A stretch of DNA of 64,000 nucleotides from Gordionus sp. m RMFG-2023 (taxonomy: Eukaryota > Nematomorpha > Gordioida > Chordodea > Parachordodidae): NCBI RefSeq assembly GCF_954871325.1, contig NC_088778.1, forward strand, positions 2,389,743-2,453,742, given 5' to 3'. How positions within the stretch are numbered: the stretch's first letter is position 1; each line of letters starts with the position of its first letter. Under the pieces are notes generated by a model. It was not told the DNA's origin, did not search any database, and worked only from the letters and a program-made list of their open reading frames with translations. A program made the position numbers and the translations under genes. Shown piece by piece: positions 51,087 through 63,800 of this stretch.

Positions 51087-54000
51087 CCCTAGGTTCCATT
51101 TCTTGTTCTATATTAACATTTAAGCTATAGAATTTATTCTATAATAAAAATAATACCTATGTTAATAGTAAGGTTTTTATGGGTCATAGCTAATTTAATT
51201 AAAATAGATAAGATAAAAATTATCTTTTGCTAATTTATACTTATTCCGATCACTAAATTCGGTGCTTAATATAGTTATAAATATAATTAAATACCAAATG
51301 ATATTTTAATAATTGTAAATAAAAACGTACTTAAGATATAATGGTCGTACGTATCGTGTACTGAATCTATAAGAAAAATAAACTTTTTTAAATAATGATT
51401 TTTAATAACATATTTTAAGTGTCTTATACATAGATATGTGGTCTTATAACCTTAAAGCCGCTAATTAATCATAAATAATCTATTTCCATAAATGACTTTT
51501 AACTACTTTTACCATTAATATTTAGTTATACTACGACATTAATAAACGGCACTATATTTTAAAAAAATATAGATAAAGAACGCAAAATTCTAAACTAAAT
51601 TACTGAACCATGCCAGAAATGACAGATATACCTTAAAGATTTTTATTAAAACACAAATTATAAAAAGGCAAAATAAAGTAAATGATCTAGCTCTCTGCAG
51701 AAATTTTAAAATATTTAAATTGTACAACTACTGAAAAACATAAAGTCAACGTAATAAAAATACAAAATTATTAACAAATTTAATTGCAATATTTATATAT
51801 TATATGCCCGACTTGAACTGAAACTCCCCAAGGTTCACTTAGAGAAATACATCTTACCTTTTTCAGTTTTCATCCAGCCAAAATTTATATCCCATTATAT
51901 CAGCCTAAGGAATTTTGAAATATCATGAACTTAAATTTTTATTTCTTTCTTTAGGCTATTTTAATAAATGTTCATATAGTTATATACATATAATTTTTGG
52001 GAAATAGATTGCTCTAATTGATTTGAATCATAAAAACTTTTGAGAAATTTTATAATAATTTTAAAGTGCAAATTTTATAAAAGTTAAAAAAACTTTTTAT
52101 ATATATACAATTTTTTTATATTTGAGTCGAATTATATTTTCTGATATATAAACTTAATTGTATTAATTTTGTATATTAACTATAAATGTCATTTATTTAT
52201 TTGTTTAGTACGTAATTTTATTTATTACATCATACATCAACATCACAAATAGAAATTAAAAACGCCAAATTTCATGTAGTTGCATAATTTAAAAAATAAA
52301 ATAAATAAATATTTTTTAAAAAAAACCCACATACACACATATATTAATGTTATAAATAATCATCTTCTAGAATGAGGCTTAAAGTTAATGTAATTAGCCT
52401 TAGCTATGGCGGATCTAATAGGATGGATAGACAATCAGGGAAAGATTTGTAAACTAGCATTCTTACACTTTGTGGATCCTAAAAATGATATTTGGTTTGC
52501 AATAATCAAGAAAAGAGTCTGAGAAGCAGGGATTGATGAGAATGAACAAAATTTTCTGGAACAATAATCGATTGACTGACAAAAGACAGTGGTGGAGAAA
52601 AGCCAGAATGTGGAAATCTAACAGAAGGCATGAACTTAAAAAAAGCCATCATATGGAAACAATGGTTAACTAAAAATTTTGAACAATGATGCAGAATAGT
52701 TGAAGAATATAAAGATTATGGAGCAGCTATGGTAATGACCCGACTGAATACAAATGAATAAATCCAAATTTAACCAGAAAGATGTTTATAATTGGTATGT
52801 TTTTTACTATATACAAAAAGTCGCGAATGGATTAAGAATAATATAATCCTTTATAAATAATATAAAGGATTGATGATTGAAACTTTGGGAAAAGATGCAA
52901 AATATAAGAGATCGATAAATGAAACTGAAGAGGAAAATTATACATAAAACCACCATTGAAAATCATGTTTTGATATCAGTACAAGAGGTTTTTAAAAATT
53001 TTAGATTAAATTTATCATAATTTAATTATTATTTTTTTAACATTTTTGTAGTGTATTATATATTTTTTTATAAAAAAAAATTTATAATTAAACTATATAG
53101 TATTTAGATATTTCTGATGAATTAATACTTGACCCTTAAGAATGAGATCATATTAGATTGTGATATCGTAATTTGATCCAGAATAATTTAAATAAGTGCT
53201 TTAAAGTAAAAAATAGATAGATATTAACGCTTGCGTACCATGTGACCAATAAAAAAATAATAACTATAAATGTGGCCGTTATTATTTTTGTGGGAAATAT
53301 GAGATTAAGAATTTTCTTAGTCTACATTTAATCCAAAGAAAATGTTTAAATAATATAATATATAATTTCTAATAAAAATTATAAATATGATAAACAACAA
53401 CATTTAAATGTAAAATTAATGTCATTTTGAAAAAATTGGTGTTTAATGCGGGAAATTACAAAAGAAATTTATGTATAACTGCTATTAATATTCTGCTAGT
53501 AAAAAAAATTTTCTTATTTAATTTTTTTTTAAATATTATTATAAAATAACTTATATAATGCGTTAAATTAATCTCTAAATAATCATTTTTGTATATCAAT
53601 TACAATTAAAGCAAATTAGAATTTTAAATATATATAAACGCACGATAATTTTGTTCATTTTAAGCTATATATTACAATGAGATAAAATAGTTAAATAAAC
53701 ATATATAAAAAAAACTACGCGACACAGTGAAGAATGTTAGTGTGCGCAGTGCCAATAATTTTTTTTAAAAGCTGCCACTAATAGTTATGACGGCGCTTAT
53801 ATCTACTTATACTTAAATAATGGTACATAAATATTTATTGGTACTAAAACTAAGTAATATAATTTATGATATTCTGCAATATTTTACAGAATCTAATATA
53901 ATTTATAAACCTGATATTGTTTTTAGCCCATTTTCATCTTTAAATAATTATTATATTGATTATAATGGAAAATTTATAATAAAATTATTGATTAATTATA

Positions 54001-57000
54001 CCTTCTATTTGACATGTTATGGCTGAAATAATATTTTAAATTAATATTAATTCTACAAAGTAATATCAATGAAAAGTGACTTACTTTTATCAAGGCTACA
54101 AATAAATATCTCTGAAACTAAATAGGAGTTTATTTATATGAAAATAAATTATATTTTATACAATAAATAATATAACTTTATTAAAATGTTTATTTTTTTA
54201 TAGTTAATATTCCGAAAAATAATCCATTGATTAAATTTTAATATTATAGATTATATTAATTTAAAAAAAGTTCCACTAAGCAGAAGTTGGGCATGTCCTT
54301 TATGAAGATAAACATAAAACAAATTCTTTTAAAGTCCTATATAATTTGTATTATAATTATAATTTTTTAAATATATTATTTAAAATAAATCATATTTTGA
54401 TTTTTATATCGAATTTACAGCTAATTTTTAAATGACACATAACCAGCAGAGTCAAATAATAGAGAAAATTATTACAACGAGCTGAAAGATAAATGAGCAA
54501 TTATCCCGATATTTTTGAAATCGTTTAAATTTTTTTTAGATTATCCGAATTACAAACAAATACATGATATTTCAACAATTTTAATAAAATATTTTAACAA
54601 TATTATTTTAATATTTTTATAATTAAAAAGTGACATTATTATGATAAAAAATTTAAAATAAATTTATAACAAATCGAATTATTTTAAAAAAACAATCGGT
54701 ATGAGTAAAAGGAAAATGAATAAATATATTACTGTGTTACTGAAAACACATTCTTGTATCGAAGGTATAAGTATTCGCAGTATTTCCCAACTTTGATATA
54801 TATATTTATATCTATATCCACCTTAAGAAAAAATATTATTTAAATTACCTTATTTTAAAAAACTTACCAAAAATATAATATAATTATAACAAGATATACC
54901 TCTCACCGCATCATAACCTATCAAAATATTCATATTAATGTTTGAGTAAATAAAGCAGTAATGCCTTCTTAATATAATATAATATTCTTGAGTTAAAATA
55001 TACATCTATCTCAAATAAATATCTGATGTTCTTGATTTGATTGTTTTATAAAGAATTTTGATTTGAGCTTGCTCTATCTCAAATTTTTACTCTTTTTCTC
55101 GGTAGATAGTTAATCTTTTTTATTTTTGCTATCAATATATTTCAACTTCATAATTCTAATCTTATAAAACTCAGGAATGTGAACCCTTCGACAAAAAAAA
55201 GGGTACAGGTTCGGGTTCAAGGAACATAAAAATAATGACTCAAAATAAGACTTTTTTTTCATAATACTTCATATGAAAAAGAACTTGTAAATCTTTCTAT
55301 ATCTAATCGACATCTTATATATGCTCTAAAAATCCGATAAACATAACTGTCTTGCAATCTTAATGTAGTTATTTTTAAAGGAACCAATACACTAGTAAGG
55401 TCTTTTATTTGATTCCAATCATCTTCCGACAAAATGACTTCACATGCTCCTATAATAAAATAATTACAGAAATCTTTCAAACTTATTAATCGCTCTAGCA
55501 TCATACAAATAGAGGAACAACGTGTTGTGCAATCTAAAATTGTCATTTGCCTTTTCATAAATTTTAATATTCTTATAATTATGGGAGTTCTTAAATATTT
55601 TACAACATCCCTTGCTTTATCAATTATAGTTTTAAAGTGATTATTTTTTAGGGAATCATTAATAGCCAATTGTAGCGTATGTGCTGCACATATGATGTAG
55701 TATATTTTTATGGAGAAATCTTTTATTATTTCCTGTAAATCAATTTCACTTATGTTCTCATAATCATCATCTATATCATCCATCCAGTGAACATTCATTT
55801 AATAATTTGATAGATTTTACTAGATTAGCACCATTATCTGTAGTAATTGTATAAACGTTTCTAATAGGAATATATAATTTATTTAATATTTCTAATTTCA
55901 TTCTTTTTATATTTTCAGAAGTTGAACTCTCTTTAATCTCCTTCATAACTAAATTTTTTATAATTATATTATTTCTTTTTATATACAGTATATTTATTCC
56001 TAGAATATTTTTCCTTAATCTTTGGGCGGAATCAAATTTTAATGAAATTAATTTTTGTTGTTTATTTTATTATTTTTGCTTGTATTTTTTCGATTCATTA
56101 ACCACTAAGTCCTTAATTTTAAAACGGTTAATTGATGTTCCAATTGCTTTACTAATAGGATCAATAATTTTTTTTTAATCTCAATAATATTGAAATGTCT
56201 TCCATTTATTGTAACAAGCTCAACTAAAGCATTCATCAAATTCTCCTCAGACATTTGAATATGCATGCTTTTTTTAAAGCAAAATTTTATCCTTTGTACA
56301 ATACTGATAGTATTCTTTGTACCAATGTCTTCTTCCAAAAATTTTGTTTTTCTATTTTAAATATTCCTCAAAAATTATAGAATGATGTCTTTTTTTTAAA
56401 TTAAAATATTATTACTTACAAAATAATTCCAAATATTTCACTTTCAAATCAAAATACTCAAAGTATCTAATAAGAGCAAATAAATTATCACAATTAAAAT
56501 ATTATTACTTGCACTAAAAATAATTCACTTTTAAAAAAATCAACTTATTTCTATAGTATAGCATAATAATAAATTTATATAATAATATTATTACTTACAC
56601 TAGAAAATAATTTATAATATCAATCTCTAAATAAAATGAAATGAAGTCCAGGAAGAAAAACGAAAGAAAAACGCGAAGATAAAATAAATGATTCCACGAA
56701 AAAAATTAATAAAATTATAAAAATTTTACATTATTTTTTAAAAATAATATTTTTACATTATTTTTTAAAAAAATAATTTTATGTTAAAAATTTTTTCTGA
56801 ACCCTTGGACCCTCCCCTTTTTAAAAGGGTCAGCGTCTGGGTTCACATCCCTGATAAAACTCTTTACTTCATAGAAAATATTCATTTTTATTTTACATTG
56901 GAATCGACGTTATTATTATAGCAATCAATACCTCCTGCTGTATGTCTCTTCATGTCATGTATAATAACGGTAGAATAATCAGCGACTCATCCAATGAGTT

Positions 57001-58493
57001 CAACAAAACGATTGTTATAATCCTGAGGATAGGTTCATATTTATGGCTCATTACCAATAAGAACAAATATAAATTCATCCAACTAAATTGTTATGAACCT
57101 AACGGCCACAATTTTAAGATTATTAATCAAGATTAACTAACACTTAGGATCCACTGTTTTGTAACTCGACCGTTTTCACCTTTCTTATTCAGATTTTGCG
57201 ACTTTTTAAAAGTTGGGCGATATCTTACTCCTACTTTCTCTCATAAACTGTTTTGGCTTTTAAATTTTTTTTGAAACCATTAATCACCAATATATTATTT
57301 TTAACAACAATATTTTAAAACCCATTTAAAAATTAGTGAATATTTTAAAATAAATTTTTATCTCGATGTTTTTATGAAACTAATTTCCAAAAATAACCAT
57401 AAAATTATTCATATTCTTAAGAGCTAATAATTTTTCAGATTTTGTTGAAATAACCTGCATTTCGATATTATAATAAAATAAATTTAGATCGGAAAACAGA
57501 TTTATTTATAATATAAAAAATTATAATAGACCGGGATGGAATTTTAATAAAATTCGTATACATCCCAAAAATTTTTATAAAATCGCTTTGGATTTGAAAA
57601 AATAGGTTCATGCAGTGCTCAAACATATTTCAAATTTATAATAATAATTATATATTATTTTAAATTTTTATAATAATCATATACTATTTTTTTTAAATAT
57701 ATACCATTATGCTCGATAAGATATGGACTAGAGTCTAAAATATTTTTTTTAAATATATTAATTTGGATTTTATATCTTTTTTTATACCATTAGAGGATGT
57801 AATACTGATTGACTCGGATACTAAAATATTATTAAATCAAAGACCTTATTCCTGTTGTACATATTATATTATGTACCTGGTTCTTGAAATCTTTTGATTA
57901 GTCCTAAAAAAAATAGTGAGTTAGTTTTCATATTCCAGTTTAAATTATAAAATATAATATAATTGTTATTGTTGCTTTAATTATAAAATAGCCCAAAAAT
58001 ATTTGAGAATTAATAAATAAATATAAAGGGATATAATATAGAAATGATGTTATATTAGTAAATTATAATAATCTAAATTTAAAAAATTATTTATATTGTT
58101 CCAATCGTGAATACCTAAAGATATTATAAGGGTACCATTTACATTTTCTAAATAATAAGTAAAATAAATTTTGAAATATGCTCAAAGATAAAATTTTTAT
58201 TGCCCGAATTGCAATAATTAATTATATCAAGAAAAGATATTTAATAAAATATATATTAGATTATATGAGAAACATAAATTTAATCTATTTCTAAGATATA
58301 ATATTACCTACCTATTAGTTTTTTAGCTTTAATGATATAAATTTTTAAGGATACATGATTAGCAATTTTTAAAATATATTTATATAAATGAATCTAACTG
58401 ATTTTAGAAAAATTTTATTGAATTTTATTTTATAATAATTGTCCTTAATTAAAATTAATTTACTTGAATTAAATATGGTTCCTGTTGTATTTA
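51087..58493 (-). CDS. Microexon gene copy 6 (unit F exons a-f + unit E3 exons g-n)
   Basis: Exons: a 58464-58493, b 58312-58326, c 58115-58147, d 57877-57903, e 57788-57820, f 57705-57734, a 3.6-kb intron containing a 1682-bp hAT element, g 54085-54117, h 54002-54022, i 53911-53937, k 51331-51366, l 51241-51264, m 51157-51189, n 51087-51107. Exon j is not found. Lengths all divide by three; the joined frame is open. Peptides include NTTGTIFNS (a), SESISITSSN (e), SEIFICSLDK (g), ITCQIE (h). Unit F is very close to unit B in sequence, including introns, so these are the most recent duplicates. The ATG AAA G exon seen in B is mutated here, so the start may be lost. Confidence 0.55.
52406..52800 (+). 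pseudogene. Unrecognised decayed coding-like relic
   Basis: GC content rises and a 38-codon frame (MADLIGWIDNQGKICK... to TGA at 52520-52522) is followed in another frame by MRMNKIFWNNNRLTDKRQWW. I do not recognise the protein. It lies in the i-to-k intron of gene copy 6, so a transposon or captured gene fragment is likely. Confidence 0.3.
55164..56861 (-). mobile_element. 1682-bp hAT element with perfect 8-bp target duplication, transposase decayed
   Basis: The element spans 55172-56853 and is flanked by ATAAAACT on both sides (55164-55171 and 56854-56861). Ends are CAGGAATGTGAACCC and, inverted, CAGGGATGTGAACCC. Both ends also carry an inner TGAACCC...GGGTTCA inverted pair. Minus-strand transposase pieces: MSEENLMNALVELVTINGR (56105-56338), EIKESSTSENIKRMKLEIL, YTITTDNGANLVKSIKLLN, then an open 179-codon stretch (55259-55798) with CAAHTLQLAINDSL, DCTTRCSS and ERLISLKDF. 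The frame is broken upstream, and the element ends right after the open stretch, so the C-terminal dimerisation domain is missing. It is an internally deleted, non-autonomous copy. Confidence 0.9.
56862..57704. other. Stretch with an unrecognised plus-strand ORF and intron sequence
   Basis: A 64-codon plus ORF (56942-57136) lies in slightly GC-richer DNA (56890-57250) that I cannot assign to a family; it has no supporting motif. The rest is AT-rich intron upstream of exon f. Confidence 0.35.
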
Positions 58494-59537
58494 CTATATT
58501 TTTAAAAATTAAGTTACTATATAAATTTAATAATAATACGAGTCTAAAATTGAATAATATTGAACAAAGATTTATACACTAATTATAAAAAAATATAATA
58601 GAAGATATGGTAATTTATCTCTATTTTAACTAATTTATTTAAACTGCTTTATTTTGTTGTAAATTATTTTTTTAATATTTTTTATCTAAATTCACTAGTT
58701 AATTTAAAAACTATATTTTTTTTGCTAAATATAATATTAATTTTAATTAACAGTTTTCTAAAATATAATGATAACATAAGGTAAAATATAACCTGGAATC
58801 TCTTATTTCCAAAATTAAATTTAAAAAAGCTTTATCCTCCTATGGTGTATAAAAACCTACTAGTTAATTATACAGCAAGCATAAATGAAATTTATTAACT
58901 TCTGTTTAAACTAGAATGAGAATATCAAGAGTTCACAAATATAAATCATTTACAATAATACATAAATTGATGGAATTGAATAGCTATATTTATTGTAATA
59001 AGACATAATTTGAGAAATGTAAAAAATGTGTTGTTATATATATTAAACCCACTTAAAAATTTTAACATTAAGAAAGTTTAAATGATGAGCACTAAATGAT
59101 ATAATAGTTTCAGAATAAAATTTTTTAGAAGCTTACTATTCCGAATTTTTATTTTGTTAAAAAGGGTGAGCTTTACTTTAAATTATATAATTTAAATTAT
59201 AAAACCAAAAATATTTATCCCACCTTCCCCTTTACTTACTTTGTTTCTTTCTCTTTCTTTTCTATCCTCTCTATTTTAATCTAATTCCTAGTATAATGGT
59301 GAGCGTTATAGTAATTGTTATTAATTAATTTTCTTCCTTATGTGTGTTTTATGTAATAAAATATCAATTGTAATCAAAATTTTTATTTTTATAATTTATT
59401 TTGCTATTTTATTTATTAATAAACCATCATTTTTAGGAAAACCTATAACATTTGATTTAAAAATGAAAAGAAATATCTAGTTTATAAAATAATCACTAAG
59501 TATATAGAGATAGCAAATTCTTATTTCATAATGGAAA

Positions 59538-60251
59538 TTAAATAGCAAAATTATTTGCTAGTATTCAAAATATTTATAATGATTAGACATAAAATCAAAT
59601 CTAACTATTGTATGCACTATACCTTTGGGTTTCGTTTTTTGCTCTAATATATTAATACTATACATGTAATTTCATAAATATTTTATACCTAGGTTTAGAG
59701 TAAGGTTCCCATTTCCTAATCCTAATTCAATTAGAATTGTTTCATAATGAATATCATTTGTAAATTTACTAATTCCGATCACCAAATTTGATGCTTAATA
59801 TATTATATATATTATAAATTAATTTAAATTCTAAAATTAGAAAAGTATTATACTTTGAATGTAATGGTCAGGTTGGTTTAAATATTCTATAAGAACATAA
59901 ATATTTTTTATGAAAATTCTTATACTAATAACTAACTCTGTATACAACTGGTAACATTTTCTATAATTTGTAAAAGTAGTAATAAAATGATAATGATATA
60001 ATTAATTCTTAAAATTAATTTTTTTTTATAATTGATAACTATTTATATGATAAACCTGCTAAGATGTTTTTAATTAAACCGTCTATAAATAAATAATAAA
60101 TAAGGTAATATTTTAACTTTATAATCCAATAAATACCTTCTTTTTGGCATGAATAGTATTGGCTCACTTAAATAATTCAATTATTTATATTATGCAATAT
60201 ATATTAATAATGACTAACTTTTATTACGCCTACATATCATGATATTTGGAT
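59538..60251 (-). CDS. Microexon gene copy 7, 3' half (unit F exons g-n + short terminal exon)
   Basis: Exons: g 60219-60251 (PNIMICRRNK), h 60137-60166 (SQYYSCQKE), i 60056-60082, j 59937-59960 (NVTSCIQ), k 59854-59886, l 59770-59793, m 59689-59721 (LGNGNLTLNL), n 59623-59643 (QKTKPK), possible terminal exon 59538-59557 ending in TAA after five residues. All eight internal exons divide by three, share phase 1 and keep AG/GT borders. The matching a-f half must lie beyond the right edge of the window, across the RTE element at 61.4-63.8 kb. Confidence 0.55.
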
Positions 60252-61365
60252 CTGAATAAGTGTTTATAGAATGTATTAAACAGAACTATAGATAGTAATT
60301 TTTAATAAATCGTTTTTATTTAATGTTATCGATGTAACAAAGAAATATAAAATTAATATGATTATCTAAATATAAGTTTAAATCCTTTTAATGAAATAGA
60401 AGTAGATAAATAAACTAAAAATTTATATTTTCTTAATTCATCGCTAAATATGTAATTCTTATTATCAGAAATATATATAAATTTATTATCATGCTAGAAT
60501 TTAATTGTAATAAAAAAAATTTCTCAATTTAAAATAAAATATAATTGATAAAATTATTCCCAAGTAGATATAATGTTGTTTCTCTCTAGGAAGTAGATTA
60601 AAACTCTTCTTAATTTAGACCTTTAAATAGTTATCCACCTAAACAAAGGATTTCATTGTCCTTTCTAAAAAAAAATTCTGAGTTTACATGAGGAAAATCT
60701 TTCCTTGTCACAAAACGATGATCCAAATAATATAATTTTAGTATTTACTATTCTTAAATAATTTTAAAAAAAGGAGAAGGGCAAATATGACTTGGTTTTT
60801 TAAACAGTGTTCACAAAATAGACAGATATTTTTTTATTATCAATAAATTTAAAAATTTTATATTGAGATGATCCCTAAATGTATATTAATATATAATAAT
60901 ATTAATTAAAATTTAATAATGCGTTTATTATTAAGGTTCCCATAGAAATAGATTGCAAAAAGGATATGATAAAAAAAAATTTAAGTTAATGATACCTTGA
61001 TTCATTGTATTCTCAACTATTAATTAAAAATATTCAAAAATAATATAAATTTTCCTCATTTTTAAATAAGTTTTATTGCTTCTAATAAATTTATGACTTG
61101 TAAAAATTCGTTTAAATTGTTATTTGATCAAATACAACTCAATCATAATTAAATCTTTTTAAGATAATATTAACTTTATTTGGTATATAATATTAAAATG
61201 TATCTTTATTAATTTTAAAATGTATTATTATTAATTTTAAAATTTTAAATACATTTCATTCCATAATTAATGTTTCAATCTTTATGGCATAATTTTCTTA
61301 TTCATAAATATTATGGTTCTTTAATATTTTTGATCAAAAATCTAATGGGTACTACACATCCATTC
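60252..61365. other. AT-rich intron sequence upstream of exon g of unit F
   Basis: Partly homologous to 10295-10620 of unit B (shared TTCCCAAGT block near 60552) and then diverging. No exon called. Confidence 0.4.
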
Positions 61366-63800
61366 AGTATATGCTCTTCAAACGGGTTACACGGTAGAAG
61401 AAAAAGATGACTTTAGAGCTATCCTTGATGAAGCTGTAATGGAAATCTTTAAGGATAACCTAGTCATAATTGTTGGTGACTTAAATGCGCATGTGGGGAA
61501 AGCAAGAAGTAGCGGCATCATGGTGGTTTTGGATATGGAGAAAGAAATGATGAAGGAAAGCATGTAATGAAATTTGCGCAAGTCTTCGACCTTGCCTTAA
61601 CCAACACCTACTATAGGAAAAAAGACAGTCATCATATGAAAGTGGTACAAGGAAAACACAGATAGATTACATGCTAATCTCTCGCAGAAGATTAAAAGAT
61701 GTAATAGACTGCAAACATCCTAGAAGAAGATATCGCCGCGCAACACAAGCTACTAGTCATGGATTTACAGATCCCAAATAAATCCACTTAAAACAAGATA
61801 AAACTGGAACCATGCATCAAATGGGGCAAATTAAAAACAATGACAGATGCCTTTGCAATCAATGCAAACATTGAAACAATAGATCTCAAGTCAGTGAAAA
61901 AATGTGGACAGACCTTTCATCCAGATTAATAGAAACTGCCAAATCGACACTAGGCTTGACAAGGGGAAGTAACAATTCATACAAAGAATTATGGTGGTGG
62001 AATGAAGAGGTACAAACCATTGTACAGGAGAAAAAAGCCCTTTATAAAATATGGTACAAATCCAAAAATTCAGATGACAAGACTAATTACAAAAAATGCA
62101 AAAGAATAGCTACAAAGGCGGTGGCTAAGGCCAAATCTATGGCATACGATGACATGTACGAAGATCTACATACCAAAGAAGGGCAAAATAAAATATACAG
62201 ATTAGGCAAACAGCGAGAAATAAACTCTAGGGATATAAAAGGAGCTCCGAAAGTAATAAAGATGGGAAATAGATAATAGAGGAAGAAATAATGAATAGAT
62301 GGAAAGAATATTTTCATGAGCTTCTCAACAGTAATCCCTACATACTATATCTAGACAAAAACACCACATGTCCAAACCTTGTACAACCTATAACAGAACG
62401 AGAAATAATCACATGCCTCAAGCATATGAAAAACAACAAAGCTAAGGGTCCAGATGGTACAATAGAAAGCCTTAAAGCACTAGGAGATGATGGAAGAAAA
62501 GGTTTTTCCAAAAATCGAAGCAATGCTATCTAGTTCCTATCTTCAAAAATAAAGGGCATTCACACAATTGTCAAAATTACAGGAGCATAAAATTAATGTC
62601 ACACTGTCTTAAACTATACGAAAAAGAAATAGAAAAAAGATTAAGAGATATAATCGAAATTGAAGACTCAGTTTGGCTTTATGCCTGGAAGATCAACAAC
62701 CGATGCTATCCATGCAATTAGGGAAATGAGTGAAAAATACAGGAAAAAGAACAAAAAGCTACGTCTTTCTCGATTTAGAAAAGGCTTTCGATAAAATCCC
62801 AAGAAAACTTATCTGGTGGGCGCTACGCCACAAAATGTTTCCCCCAAAAATATATAAGAATAATACAGGATATGTATATGGGCCATACAACAATGGTCCG
62901 TAGCACAACAGGTATTTCAGCAGGCTTCACAATAGCCGAAGGAGTTTATCAAGGGTCGGGTCTCAGCCCACTTCTCTTCATTACAGTAATAGATGTATTA
63001 GCACAGTCTATACCTCAAACAGTCCTGTGAAATATGATCATATGATATTGTGATACTTGCCGAATCTAAGTATGAAATGAAAGAAAGATTAGTGAGTTGG
63101 ATAGATATGCTAGAAACGCACGGATTAAAAGTAAATATAAAAAAGACGGAGTATGATAGGAGGAGATGAAACAGAGAGTATTGATATAAAGGAATGGTAT
63201 ATATCGGCAATTGAAAACTGCAAATATTTTGGCTCCACTATACAAACAAACGACACAATAGAAAAAGAGATAAAGAGTAAGATTAATCAAGGGTGGTTAA
63301 AGTGGAGATCTTTATCTGGAGTGCTATTTGACAAAAGAATCCCACACAAATTTAAAAGAAAAATTTAGAGTTCCATAGTACAACCAACTATTCTATATAG
63401 TTCGGAAACATGGCCAACCAAAGAATCAGACGAGAGAAGTCACAAACTATGGAGATGAGAATGCTGAGGATGATTGCTGGGGTAACAAGAAAGGATAAAG
63501 TGTTCAGTACATAAATACTAAATAGTTTTAAGGTAGTTCCCATTAAGACTAAGTTAATGGTAAACAGACTTAGGTGGTGTGGGCACACAATGAGAAGGCC
63601 TATGAACTACATAAATAAAGTTGAGAGTTTGGAAGTGATGGTCAAACCTAAAAGAGGAAGGGCAAAACTTCAAAGGGCCATAAAGTTAGAGCCAATATAA
63701 AGTATAAATTAGATAAAAGAGATTTGAATAACATAAAGTGGAGAGAGATGTTGAAGGAGCTTACCACCAGAAAAGGTGAAAGCTAAAGAGAAATAAAAAA
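61366..63800 (+). pseudogene. RTE-type non-LTR retrotransposon, 5'-truncated and frameshifted
   Basis: Plus-strand pieces in order: endonuclease C-terminal part (YAPQTGYTVEEKDDFRAIL, LVIIVGDLNAHVGK, HGGFGYGERNDEGK, FDLALTNTYYRKKDSHH, KTQIDYMLISRR-like); linker (ELWWWNEEVQTIVQEKKALY, open at 61902-62276); MNRWKEYFHELLN, NNKAKGPDGT (62291-62533); reverse transcriptase with VFLDLEKAFDKIPRK (motif A, about 62765), GVYQGSGLSPLLF (motif B), VILAESKYEMKERLVSW; C-terminal ENCKYFGSTIQTNDTIEKEI, LRWCGHTMRRP. These follow the RTE domain order. The YADD catalytic box, expected near 63035-63050, is lost through a small deletion, and the preceding Trp codon is TGA. Several other frameshifts are present. 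It lies upstream of unit F exon g, presumably in the f-to-g intron of gene copy 7. Confidence 0.9.

Noticed and set aside
53820-54026. 68-codon plus-strand ORF
   Set aside because: Overlaps exons h and i of gene copy 6 in antisense; no protein features of its own.
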